Assembly (NCBI GenBank): GCA_024636595.1
Contig: JAGXGT010000018.1
Coordinates: forward strand, 1-13,159
Reading direction: 5' to 3'
Source: Sphingomonadales bacterium
GTDB lineage: Bacteria; Pseudomonadota; Alphaproteobacteria; Sphingomonadales; Sphingomonadaceae
Length of the DNA: 13,159 bases
Shown: piece after piece, positions 7,856 through 13,159 of the stretch
How positions within the stretch are numbered: position 1 is the stretch's first letter
Layout of the letters: each line of letters opens with the position of its first letter
Translations under genes and position numbers: made by a program
The notes under the pieces: model-generated
What the model was told of the DNA's origin: nothing
The model's input: the letters and a program-made list of their open reading frames with translations, nothing else
The model's database searches: none

Positions 7856-8752
7856 TCAGACAACCGTAGCTTCGCCCGCCTGCGACCGCGCGTATTCCTG
7901 CGTCCCCTCGGTCAGCACCTTATCACCCTCGACAATCTCTGCAATCTTGATGTCGGGCAACTCGACGATCCGGTCATATACCGGCTTGAAATCCGTCTCC
8001 ACCGTCACCCGCAGCAGCTCGTCGAGACTGGGAATGACGAAGTAATTCTGCTGATAATCATCGATCCGGTACTCGGTGCGCAGCACGCGCTCGAGGTCGA
8101 ACAATATCCGGTTGGGGCTTGGATCATCAAGCGCAAAGACACTTTCGCCGTAGCTCGAGACGATGCCGGCGCCATAGATGCGCAAACCCTCCGGCTCCTG
8201 GATCAGACCGAATTCCACCGTATACCAGTATAGCCGCGCCAGCTGTTTCAGCGTGCCGAATTTGAGCGCCCGCAGCCCGCCGCGGCCATAAGCCGCCATA
8301 TAATCGCCAAACCGCTGGTCGGCGAGCATCGGCACATGGCCGAAGACATCGTGGAAAATATCCGGTTCCTTGAGATAATCGAGCTGGTCGCGCCGGCGGA
8401 TGAAATTGCCCGAGACAAAGCGCCGGTTGGCAAGATGGTCAAAAAACACATCGTCGGGCACCAGACCCGGCACCGCGACAACCTGCCAGCCCGTGGCGTC
8501 CATCAAGATCCGGTTGAGTTCGGTAAAATCGGGAATACCTGGCCGGGACAGTTTCAGGATGTTGATACCATCAAGAAACGCCTGCGCCGCCCTGCCCGGC
8601 AGCATTTTCTGCTGGCGCGCGAACAATATATCCCAGGTCTCGTGGTCTTCTACGGAATAGACTTGCCAGTCTTGATCAATCGTCCAGTCCGCATTTGCGT
8701 GCGCTGGCGGCTTGTCATAGACATGGGTTTCAGGTTCAGACTTGCTAAGCAT
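7856..8752 (-). CDS. phhA: Phenylalanine 4-monooxygenase
   Basis: A 298-residue iron- and tetrahydropterin-dependent aromatic amino acid hydroxylase that converts phenylalanine to tyrosine, the first step of phenylalanine degradation. The iron ligands are H134 and H139 in DIFHDVFGHVP and E180 in YWYTVEFGL, spaced as in the Chromobacterium violaceum enzyme (138, 143, 184). GNFIRRRDQLDYLKEPD before them is the usual pterin/substrate region. There is no N-terminal ACT regulatory domain, as expected for the short monomeric bacterial type. The ATG at 8752 has AGGA seven bases upstream (plus-strand 8760-8763). No homogentisate-pathway gene or pterin dehydratase (phhB) is beside it. Its start is only 29 bp from that of the divergent DUF2459 gene, so its promoter must lie inside that gene's 5' end. 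Confidence 0.95.
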   Translation of the reverse strand: MLSKSEPETHVYDKPPAHANADWTIDQDWQVYSVEDHETWDILFARQQKMLPGRAAQAFLDGINILKLSRPGIPDFTELNRILMDATGWQVVAVPGLVPDDVFFDHLANRRFVSGNFIRRRDQLDYLKEPDIFHDVFGHVPMLADQRFGDYMAAYGRGGLRALKFGTLKQLARLYWYTVEFGLIQEPEGLRIYGAGIVSSYGESVFALDDPSPNRILFDLERVLRTEYRIDDYQQNYFVIPSLDELLRVTVETDFKPVYDRIVELPDIKIAEIVEGDKVLTEGTQEYARSQAGEATVV

Positions 8753-8781
8753 GGCCGCATCCTACAGCAAAACAGGTTTCA
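8753..8781. promoter_or_regulatory. 29-bp divergent start region of phhA and the DUF2459 gene
   Basis: Only 29 bp separate the two ATGs. The gap holds the phhA ribosome binding site (AGGA on the minus strand, 8760-8763) and that of the rightward gene (AGG at 8774-8776, five bases before its ATG). There is no room for a conventional promoter, so promoter elements for each gene should lie within the coding sequence of the other, or the transcripts are nearly leaderless. Confidence 0.5.
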
Positions 8782-9468
8782 ATGGCAACTACAGCTCTTA
8801 AATTATTGAAACAGATCGTCTTTGCGCTGAGTACGATCATCGCCCTCTATCTGCTGGCGGCGCTCGGTGGCAGCCTGCTGCCGGCCAATCAGGACTGGCA
8901 AAACCCCGATGACGGCATCCAATTGTTCATCGAAACCAACGGCCTGCACACCGGCATCATCATGCCGATCTGGAGCGATGTCCACGACTGGACGCCTCTA
9001 ATCCGGCCCGAGCATCTGCAAAACCCGTCCCGCTACGGCAGCCATATCCTGGTCGGCTGGGGCCATGAAGGCGTCTATCGCAACACCCGCAACTGGCAGG
9101 AACTGCGCGCGAGCGATGCGATCAGCGCGATCTTTGGCAGCGACGATGTGCTTATCCACGTCGACCACCTGCAATATCCACAGCCTTATCCCCATTACCG
9201 CCGCCGCCTGATTGTCAGCGCAGCAGAATATCGCAAAATCGCCACCGCGATCGAAACGCATTTCGTCCTCGACGATCATTATCGCTCCCAACCGTCACCG
9301 GGTTATGGCGATGATGACCTGTTCTACCAGGCCAACGGCCACTACAACGCCTTCTACACCTGCAACAATTGGACCAGCGATGTTCTGCAACAGGCCGGTA
9401 TTCGCACCGGGCGCTGGACGCCATTCCAGGGCGGCGTGATGCGCTGGTTTCCGGAACCCGGCAGATGA
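8782..9468 (+). CDS. DUF2459/TIGR02117 family membrane-anchored protein
   Basis: A 228-residue protein with one N-terminal hydrophobic segment (about residues 11-33). No lipobox cysteine is visible, so it is probably an uncleaved anchor with the rest in the periplasm. The body matches the DUF2459 pattern I recall: IETNGLHTGIIMP around H56, VGWGHEGVYRNT around 92-102, HVDHLQ, and YNAFYTCNNWTSDVL around C194, followed by GIRTGRWTPF. The invariant-looking His and Cys could be a hydrolase pair, but that is inference. TIGR02117 was named for proteins found near urease or PHB genes in some genomes, and neither is visible here. The biochemical function is unknown. The start ATG at 8782 has AGG five bases upstream. 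The gene converges on the Crp/Fnr gene with four bases between stop codons. Confidence 0.85.
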   Translation: MATTALKLLKQIVFALSTIIALYLLAALGGSLLPANQDWQNPDDGIQLFIETNGLHTGIIMPIWSDVHDWTPLIRPEHLQNPSRYGSHILVGWGHEGVYRNTRNWQELRASDAISAIFGSDDVLIHVDHLQYPQPYPHYRRRLIVSAAEYRKIATAIETHFVLDDHYRSQPSPGYGDDDLFYQANGHYNAFYTCNNWTSDVLQQAGIRTGRWTPFQGGVMRWFPEPGR

Positions 9469-9472
9469 ACGC

Positions 9473-10138
9473 CTAACCGGTGATGAAGTCTTCCAGAGCC
9501 GCCGCATTGCGGATCGTCACCGATCCATATCCCGGTTCGATCATCCCCGCCGCCTGCAATCTGGTCAGAGCCTTGCCCAGGGATACCCGCGAAACGCCCA
9601 CCAGATCGGCCAGATCCTGCTGGGTTGCCCTGACCGCCGCCCCGTCTCGCTGATCCCCGCAAAGTTGCAGCAGCGCCTGCGCCAGCCTTTGCGGCACCGA
9701 CAGGCTCCGGCTGGCTTCAATCAGGTTGAACGCTTCCTGCACGGTCAGCGCCATGGTCTTGAGCAGCAATCGCGTGATCGCCGGATCGGATTCCATCAGG
9801 CTCTGCAACTCGCTGTCACCGATCCGGATCAACCTGCAATCACTGCCTGCAATCGCGTCCACCGTGCGCGGAAATTCACCCATGAACGCCAGCTCGCCAA
9901 ACGTCTCACCGGTGCCGATCAGCGCAAACAGGGTCAATCGTCCGTCGATGCCATAGCGACCGATTTGCACCGAACCGCTTTCAATATACCAGAATTCGCT
10001 GGCGATATCGCCACGCTGCTGGATCATTTGGCCCTTCGCAAAAGAACGCGCCTGCCCTCTCGCCAACAAATCGCTACGGACGATTTCGGGAAGCGCCATC
10101 ACAAAGCCGGTCCCCGCTATGGGAGACGGTCCGTTCAT
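9473..10138 (-). CDS. Crp/Fnr family transcriptional regulator
   Basis: A 221-residue regulator. The N-terminal cyclic-nucleotide-binding-type beta-barrel spans roughly 20-130 and contains GETFGELAF (77-85) and RTVDA (91-95). E82 and R91 occupy the positions of the cAMP phosphate-contact residues of Crp, with Thr92 in place of the usual Ser, so a nucleotide or similar ligand is possible. A dimerisation helix covers about 118-145. The C-terminal Crp-type helix-turn-helix is about 172-195, with recognition helix VSRVSLGKALTRLQ (182-195). The FNR-type cysteine cluster is absent (only C101 and C160), so an oxygen-sensing iron-sulfur cluster is unlikely. The ATG at 10138 has GAGGA six bases upstream (plus-strand 10145-10149). 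It is divergent from the hydroxylase-superfamily gene across 90 bp, which makes that gene a plausible target. Confidence 0.93.
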   Translation of the reverse strand: MNGPSPIAGTGFVMALPEIVRSDLLARGQARSFAKGQMIQQRGDIASEFWYIESGSVQIGRYGIDGRLTLFALIGTGETFGELAFMGEFPRTVDAIAGSDCRLIRIGDSELQSLMESDPAITRLLLKTMALTVQEAFNLIEASRSLSVPQRLAQALLQLCGDQRDGAAVRATQQDLADLVGVSRVSLGKALTRLQAAGMIEPGYGSVTIRNAAALEDFITG

Positions 10139-10228
10139 GGAAAATCCTCAGAATGATAACTAATTTGCATTTCCCCATCATTACATCCGCTAACAAACCT
10201 CTGCAAGCAATCCTCTGGGAGAGACAAT
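10139..10228. promoter_or_regulatory. Divergent promoter region, Crp/Fnr regulator and hydroxylase
   Basis: A 90-bp AT-rich gap between two divergent start codons. GAGGA for the leftward gene is at 10145-10149. GGAG for the rightward gene is at 10218-10221, seven bases before its ATG. AATGAT (10152-10157) and ATCATT (10177-10182) are exact inverse complements 19 bp apart, too far for a standard Crp/Fnr half-site pair (6 bp or less) but possibly two operators. TTGCAT (10165-10170) resembles a -35 box, but no well-spaced -10 follows. Confidence 0.45.
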
Positions 10229-11083
10229 ATGCGACCCGAACTACTGGCAATCACCGGAATATTCCTGGCCTTCGGACTGCTGGAATTTTTCCGTACCCGC
10301 CTGTTCAGCAAGCCCGAACAGACCCGCGAAGATGCGCTGGTCGAGATTATCGGCTCCTTCGTCCTGCTGGTGATTACCCAGCCCGGCATCATCATCGCGT
10401 CCCAATATATTCTCGGAGCAGCGGCGCCCCAATGGGCTGGTGCACTCGCCAATATCCCCCTGATCGCTGCCATCGCCCTGTTTCTTGTCCTCGACGACAT
10501 GATGCAATATTGGTGGCATCGGCTGTCGCACAGCGTGCCGTTTCTCTACAATCTGCACCGCTCGCACCATAATGCGCAGTATATGAGTGTGCGCCTCGTC
10601 TACCGGAACAATATCTTCTATTATCTCACCATGCCGAGCATCTGGTTCTCCGGCGCGCTGATCTATCTCGGGCTGGGCTGGGTCTATGTTGGCTATATCA
10701 TCGTCAAGATGGCGGTGATCGTCGGCGCCCACAGCGATGTCGCCTGGGACGCGCCGCTCTACAGGATCAAATGGCTGTCACCGGTCATGTGGCTGGTCGA
10801 ACGCACGATCTCGACCCCGGCCACGCACCATGCCCATCACGGCCGCCATCTGAGCGACGGCATAACTCACTATAAGGGCAATTTCGGCAATCTATTGTTC
10901 TTCTGGGACGTCCTCTTCGGCACCGCCAAGATCACCCGCCACTATCCCGAGAGCTACGGTGTCGAAAACCTCGCCCCCGCCACCTTGGGCCAGCAACTCG
11001 CATGGCCGATCTTTCCGGAAAACAAGCAAGGCGGCCATGGCGTCAAAGAGCTCGCTGCAATGGAAGCGAGCGCCAAGGCATAA
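10229..11083 (+). CDS. Sterol desaturase/fatty acid hydroxylase superfamily protein
   Basis: A 284-residue polytopic membrane enzyme with about five hydrophobic segments (near 5-20, 38-62, 75-90, 128-150 and 152-168). It carries the histidine clusters of the di-iron fatty-acid-hydroxylase superfamily: H97-RLS-H101, H110-RSHH (113-114), and HHAHH (200-204) followed by GRH with H207. Such enzymes use O2 to hydroxylate or desaturate lipids, including sterols, fatty acids, carotenoid rings and sphingolipid chains. The actual substrate cannot be decided here. All histidine clusters are intact, so it should be active. The ATG at 10229 has a strong GGAG seven bases upstream. It is divergent from the Crp/Fnr gene, and no further lipid gene is attached. 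A hairpin at 11102-11134 follows the stop by 18 bases. Confidence 0.93.
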   Translation: MRPELLAITGIFLAFGLLEFFRTRLFSKPEQTREDALVEIIGSFVLLVITQPGIIIASQYILGAAAPQWAGALANIPLIAAIALFLVLDDMMQYWWHRLSHSVPFLYNLHRSHHNAQYMSVRLVYRNNIFYYLTMPSIWFSGALIYLGLGWVYVGYIIVKMAVIVGAHSDVAWDAPLYRIKWLSPVMWLVERTISTPATHHAHHGRHLSDGITHYKGNFGNLLFFWDVLFGTAKITRHYPESYGVENLAPATLGQQLAWPIFPENKQGGHGVKELAAMEASAKA

Positions 11084-11101
11084 AGCTTGGGAGAGAGGGT
11101 C

Positions 11102-11134
11102 GGCGGTCGCTCGAGTTGCGTTTGAGCGGCCGCC
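11102..11134 (+). terminator. GC-rich hairpin after the hydroxylase gene
   Basis: GGCGGTCGCTC (11102-11112) pairs with GAGCGGCCGCC (11124-11134) along 11 bp with a single G-U wobble, around an 11-nt loop. It begins 18 bases after the stop codon. No T-run follows (taatcttccg), so intrinsic termination is uncertain. It may instead protect the transcript 3' end. Confidence 0.5.
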
Positions 11135-11260
11135 TAATCTTCCGTGAACATCGAGAGCATCAAAAGAGCCGTTCGTCTCCGATGCTTCGCGCGCGCCCTT
11201 GCGGTGCCGGGGAGGATTTTCGGGGTATGGATTCGGACTTTGAAGCGAATGGCTGGTTCT

Positions 11261-11425
11261 CCCTTCTCCCGTGAGGGAGAAGGATACAGAGCCTTGCTGA
11301 GGAACGAAGCTAGGCGGCGTTGGATGAGGGTGTTCTGCTCTTGGAAGCGCAGAACACCCTCATCCAGCTGCGACTAGGCAGCGAGCTGCCAAGTCTTCGC
11401 ATCCTTCTCCCTCACGGGAGAAGGG
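11261..11425. repeat. 165-bp composite palindrome with 25-bp terminal inverted repeats
   Basis: The ends, 11261-11285 and 11401-11425, are perfect 25-nt inverse complements. Each end is also its own hairpin: CCTTCTCCC and GGGAGAAGG (9-bp stem) around GTGA on the left (11262-11283) and TCAC on the right (11403-11424). In the middle, 11321-11338 and 11349-11366 form a perfect 18-bp stem with a 10-nt loop. The interior between stem and ends pairs only partly, and CTAGGC-purine-GCG occurs on both sides as a direct repeat. No coding potential and no clear target-site duplication are seen. The structure suits a non-autonomous mobile palindrome (MITE- or BIME-like) that also serves as a shared 3'-end structure for two convergent genes. 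Confidence 0.85.
11321..11366. repeat. Central 18-bp hairpin of the composite palindrome
   Basis: TGGATGAGGGTGTTCTGC (11321-11338) is the exact inverse complement of 11349-11366, separated by TCTTGGAAGC. The stem is perfect, which in non-coding DNA implies recent origin or maintained function. It reads as a stable hairpin on either strand but lacks a terminator T-run on both. Confidence 0.85.
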
Positions 11426-11497
11426 GGCCTAAATCGCCCAATTATGACTTCAGGACAAGATGCATAAACCAGCTAGCTCTGATCGAGGCAAACCCCT

Positions 11498-13159
11498 CTA
11501 CCCCGCAGCCGCTACAATCTCCGCCCATGCCGCCTCGTCAATCACTTCCACACCCAGTTCCGCTGCCTTCTTCGCCTTCGACCCCGCGCCCGGCCCAGCC
11601 ACCACCAGATCGGTCTTGGCGCTCACCGACCCGGACGCCTTCGCTCCCAGCGCCTCGGCCTGCGCCTTGGCTTCATCGCGGCTCATGGTTTCCAGCTTGC
11701 CGGTAAACACGACCGTCTTGCCGGCGACGGCGCTATCGCGGGTTTTGACGATATACTCGGGCGGAGAGACTTCGCTAAGCAGATCATCCCAGACGGCGCG
11801 ATTGTGCGGTTCATGGAAAAAATCGGCCAGCGCCTGCGCCACAGTGGGGCCAACGCCATCGATCGAGGTGATTTCTGCCCAAGCAGCGTCGCCCGCTTCC
11901 GTCCCGTTCGTGTCCAGTTTCCCGTTCGTGTCGAGCGAAGTCGAGACACCTTTCTCCGCATCCCCGTCTCTCGACTGCACTCGAGACGAACGGTATATTC
12001 CGGATTCCTGGGCCAATTCGGCAATCTCGCGCAATCGCGGCAAGGTCCGGAAATTCTTCAACAAATCCCGCGCCGTCACTGTGCCAATATGCCGAATCCC
12101 AAGCCCGAACAGCAGCCTTGCCGCATCCGGCTCGCGCTTCTTTTCCACAGCCGCCAACAGATTATCCACAGACTTTTCCTGCCAACCTTCGCGCGCCAAT
12201 ATTTCGTCGCGATGCTCATGCAGGCGAAAAATATCGGCCGGACTTTCAAGCCAGCCCGCCTCGATAAATTCGGCGATGCTTTTCTCGCCCAGACCATCAA
12301 TATCCAGCGCCACCCGCGAGACGAAATGCGCCAGCCGCTGGAACCGCTGCGCCGGGCAGATCAGCCCGCCGGTGCAGCGCACGTCAACCTCGTCTTCCTC
12401 GGCCACCGCTTCGCTATCGCATATCGGGCAATGGTCGGGAAAATGATAGGGTTCGCGTTCTTCATCCCGGGTCAGATTTTCAACCACCTGCGGGATCACA
12501 TCCCCTGCCCGCTGGATCACCACCCGGTCACCGGGCCGCACCCCGAGCCGTCCAATCTCATCACGGTTATGCAGCGTCACATTGGACACCACCACACCGC
12601 CCACGGTCACTGGTTTCAAACGACCAACCGGCGTCAGCTTGCCGGTGCGCCCGACCTGAATATCGATACTCTCCAGCGTCGTCTGCGCCTGCTCTGCCGG
12701 AAATTTATGCGCAATCGCCCAGCGCGGCGCCTTGGCGACAAAGCCGAGCCGCTGCTGCCAGTCGAGCCGGTCGACCTTATAAACCACGCCATCAATATCA
12801 TAAGACAAGTCGGCTCGCTCCGCCTCGATATGGCGATAATGGGCCAGCATCTCGTCTAGCGTTTCAAACCGCTTGACCAAGGGCGATACCGGCACGCCCC
12901 AGCTTTCGATAGCTCTCATTACGTCCAGCGCCGTCTCGCCCGGCAATTCGCTATGCACGCCCCAGCCATGCGCCCAGAATTTCAGCGGGCGTTTCGCCGT
13001 AATATTAGCATCCTTCTGCCGCAGCGAACCGGCGGCGGCATTTCGCGGATTGGCAAATTGACGGATTTTCTCGGGATCGAACTCGACATTCTTGGCCGCT
13101 GCATCGGCCCTGCCCTCGTCCATCAGCCGCTCGTTGAGCCCGTCAAAATCGGCCTTGGC
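11498..13159 (-). CDS. ligA: NAD-dependent DNA ligase LigA (5' end outside window)
   Basis: This essential ligase seals nicks in replication and repair. 553 residues are visible. The frame is open to the window edge, so the first 170-200 residues, including the KxDG adenylation lysine, are missing, and the internal ATG at 13123 is not the start. In order, the visible part shows FANPRNAAAGSLRQ and DGVVYKVD (adenylation domain), KFPAEQAQT...VGRTGKLTPV (end of adenylation domain and start of OB fold), and GDVIPQV. The Cys4 zinc finger has cysteine codons at 12428-12430, 12419-12421, 12374-12376 and 12356-12358. Helix-hairpin-helix repeats follow, then a C-terminal BRCT domain from about 11735 to the stop (VVFTGKLETMSRDEAK, AKTDLVVAG). 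About 35 residues near 11890-12000, including LDTNGKLDTNG, do not look like LigA and coincide with a palindromic repeat, but the frame is intact on both sides. The gene converges on the hydroxylase gene. Confidence 0.96.
   Translation of the reverse strand, partial: AKADFDGLNERLMDEGRADAAAKNVEFDPEKIRQFANPRNAAAGSLRQKDANITAKRPLKFWAHGWGVHSELPGETALDVMRAIESWGVPVSPLVKRFETLDEMLAHYRHIEAERADLSYDIDGVVYKVDRLDWQQRLGFVAKAPRWAIAHKFPAEQAQTTLESIDIQVGRTGKLTPVGRLKPVTVGGVVVSNVTLHNRDEIGRLGVRPGDRVVIQRAGDVIPQVVENLTRDEEREPYHFPDHCPICDSEAVAEEDEVDVRCTGGLICPAQRFQRLAHFVSRVALDIDGLGEKSIAEFIEAGWLESPADIFRLHEHRDEILAREGWQEKSVDNLLAAVEKKREPDAARLLFGLGIRHIGTVTARDLLKNFRTLPRLREIAELAQESGIYRSSRVQSRDGDAEKGVSTSLDTNGKLDTNGTEAGDAAWAEITSIDGVGPTVAQALADFFHEPHNRAVWDDLLSEVSPPEYIVKTRDSAVAGKTVVFTGKLETMSRDEAKAQAEALGAKASGSVSAKTDLVVAGPGAGSKAKKAAELGVEVIDEAAWAEIVAAAG
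11902..11993. repeat. Palindromic repeat inserted in frame within ligA
   Basis: Arms 11922-11949 and 11966-11993 are inverse complements at 24 of 28 positions around a 16-nt spacer. Each arm is itself an imperfect palindrome: GTGTCGAGCGAAGTCGAGAC on the left, GTCTCTCGACTGCACTCGAG on the right. Beside the left arm, TCCCGTTCGTGTC is directly repeated at 11902-11914 and 11920-11932, a period of 18 bp that encodes the peptide repeat LDTNG(K/T). GTCGAG-rich palindromes of this style are, as I recall, dispersed in sphingomonad genomes. It lies where LigA homologues normally have only a short linker. Confidence 0.8.

Larger units (their letters stand above)
11084..11497. other. 414-bp intergenic region rich in palindromes
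   Basis: This is the only long non-coding stretch in the window, lying between the 3' ends of the convergent hydroxylase and ligA genes. It contains a GC-rich hairpin (11102-11134), an unexplained stretch of about 125 bp, the 165-bp composite palindrome (11261-11425) and about 70 bp with nothing recognisable. Short open frames cross it, but they run through the palindrome arms and have no ribosome binding site or family resemblance. The 11-nt string CCGTTCGTCTC (11169-11179) also occurs, reverse-complemented, in the repeat inside ligA, so a decayed copy of that family may be present. Confidence 0.6.

Noticed and set aside
10152..10182. AATGAT-N19-ATCATT as a Crp/Fnr binding site
   Set aside because: Crp/Fnr half-sites are normally separated by 4 to 6 bp. 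The 19-bp spacing does not fit one dimer, so it is noted only as a possible double site.
11144..11377. Small plus-strand open frame across the intergenic palindrome
   Set aside because: It reads through both hairpin arms, lacks a ribosome binding site, and is Arg/Ser-rich in the way of translated non-coding GC-rich DNA.
11460..12859. Two long plus-strand open frames opposite ligA (about 330 and 350 codons)
   Set aside because: Both are antisense to LigA, whose zinc finger, helix-hairpin-helix and BRCT motifs are clear. The translations are Ser/Arg/Pro-rich without recognisable domains.

Overview
The window looks like a piece of an alphaproteobacterial chromosome, most likely Sphingomonadales (Sphingopyxis/Sphingorhabdus-like). 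The evidence is moderate to high GC, gene content (LigA, PrmA, phenylalanine 4-hydroxylase, DUF2459, a sterol-desaturase-family hydroxylase beside a Crp/Fnr regulator), and palindromic repeats of a style I associate with sphingomonads. The genus is inferred from protein resemblance only. No phage, transposase, CRISPR, tRNA or rRNA is visible.

Layout. 268-1658 (+): a short-chain dehydrogenase whose stop codon overlaps the start of a small spermidine-synthase-like protein. 1674-4772 (-): an exported M28 zinc peptidase followed by an MgtC/DUF4010 membrane protein. 4891-7767 (+): a YheS-type ABC-F ATPase followed by ribosomal protein L11 methyltransferase (prmA), a translation-related pair. 7856-8752 (-): phenylalanine 4-hydroxylase (phhA), divergent from a DUF2459/TIGR02117 membrane-anchored protein at 8782-9468 (+), with only 29 bp between their starts. 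9473-10138 (-): a Crp/Fnr regulator, divergent from a fatty-acid-hydroxylase-superfamily membrane enzyme at 10229-11083 (+). 11498-13159 (-): the C-terminal three quarters of NAD-dependent DNA ligase (ligA), cut by the window edge. Genes are tightly packed except for 11084-11497.

The most unusual content is repetitive rather than coding. Three different composite palindromes occur within about 4.2 kb, each made of two self-complementary units in inverted orientation (a BIME-like plan). One fills the gap between the convergent genes prmA and phhA (7768-7852). One is a 165-bp element with 25-bp perfect terminal inverted repeats and an 18-bp central hairpin, between the convergent desaturase gene and ligA (11261-11425). 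The third (about 11902-11993) lies in frame inside ligA and appears to add roughly 35 residues just before the helix-hairpin-helix segment that precedes the BRCT domain.

The protein-coding genes are recognisable families. I see no undescribed multigene system. The ligA insertion, the two nested palindromes and the Crp/Fnr-hydroxylase pair are the points that repay a second look.
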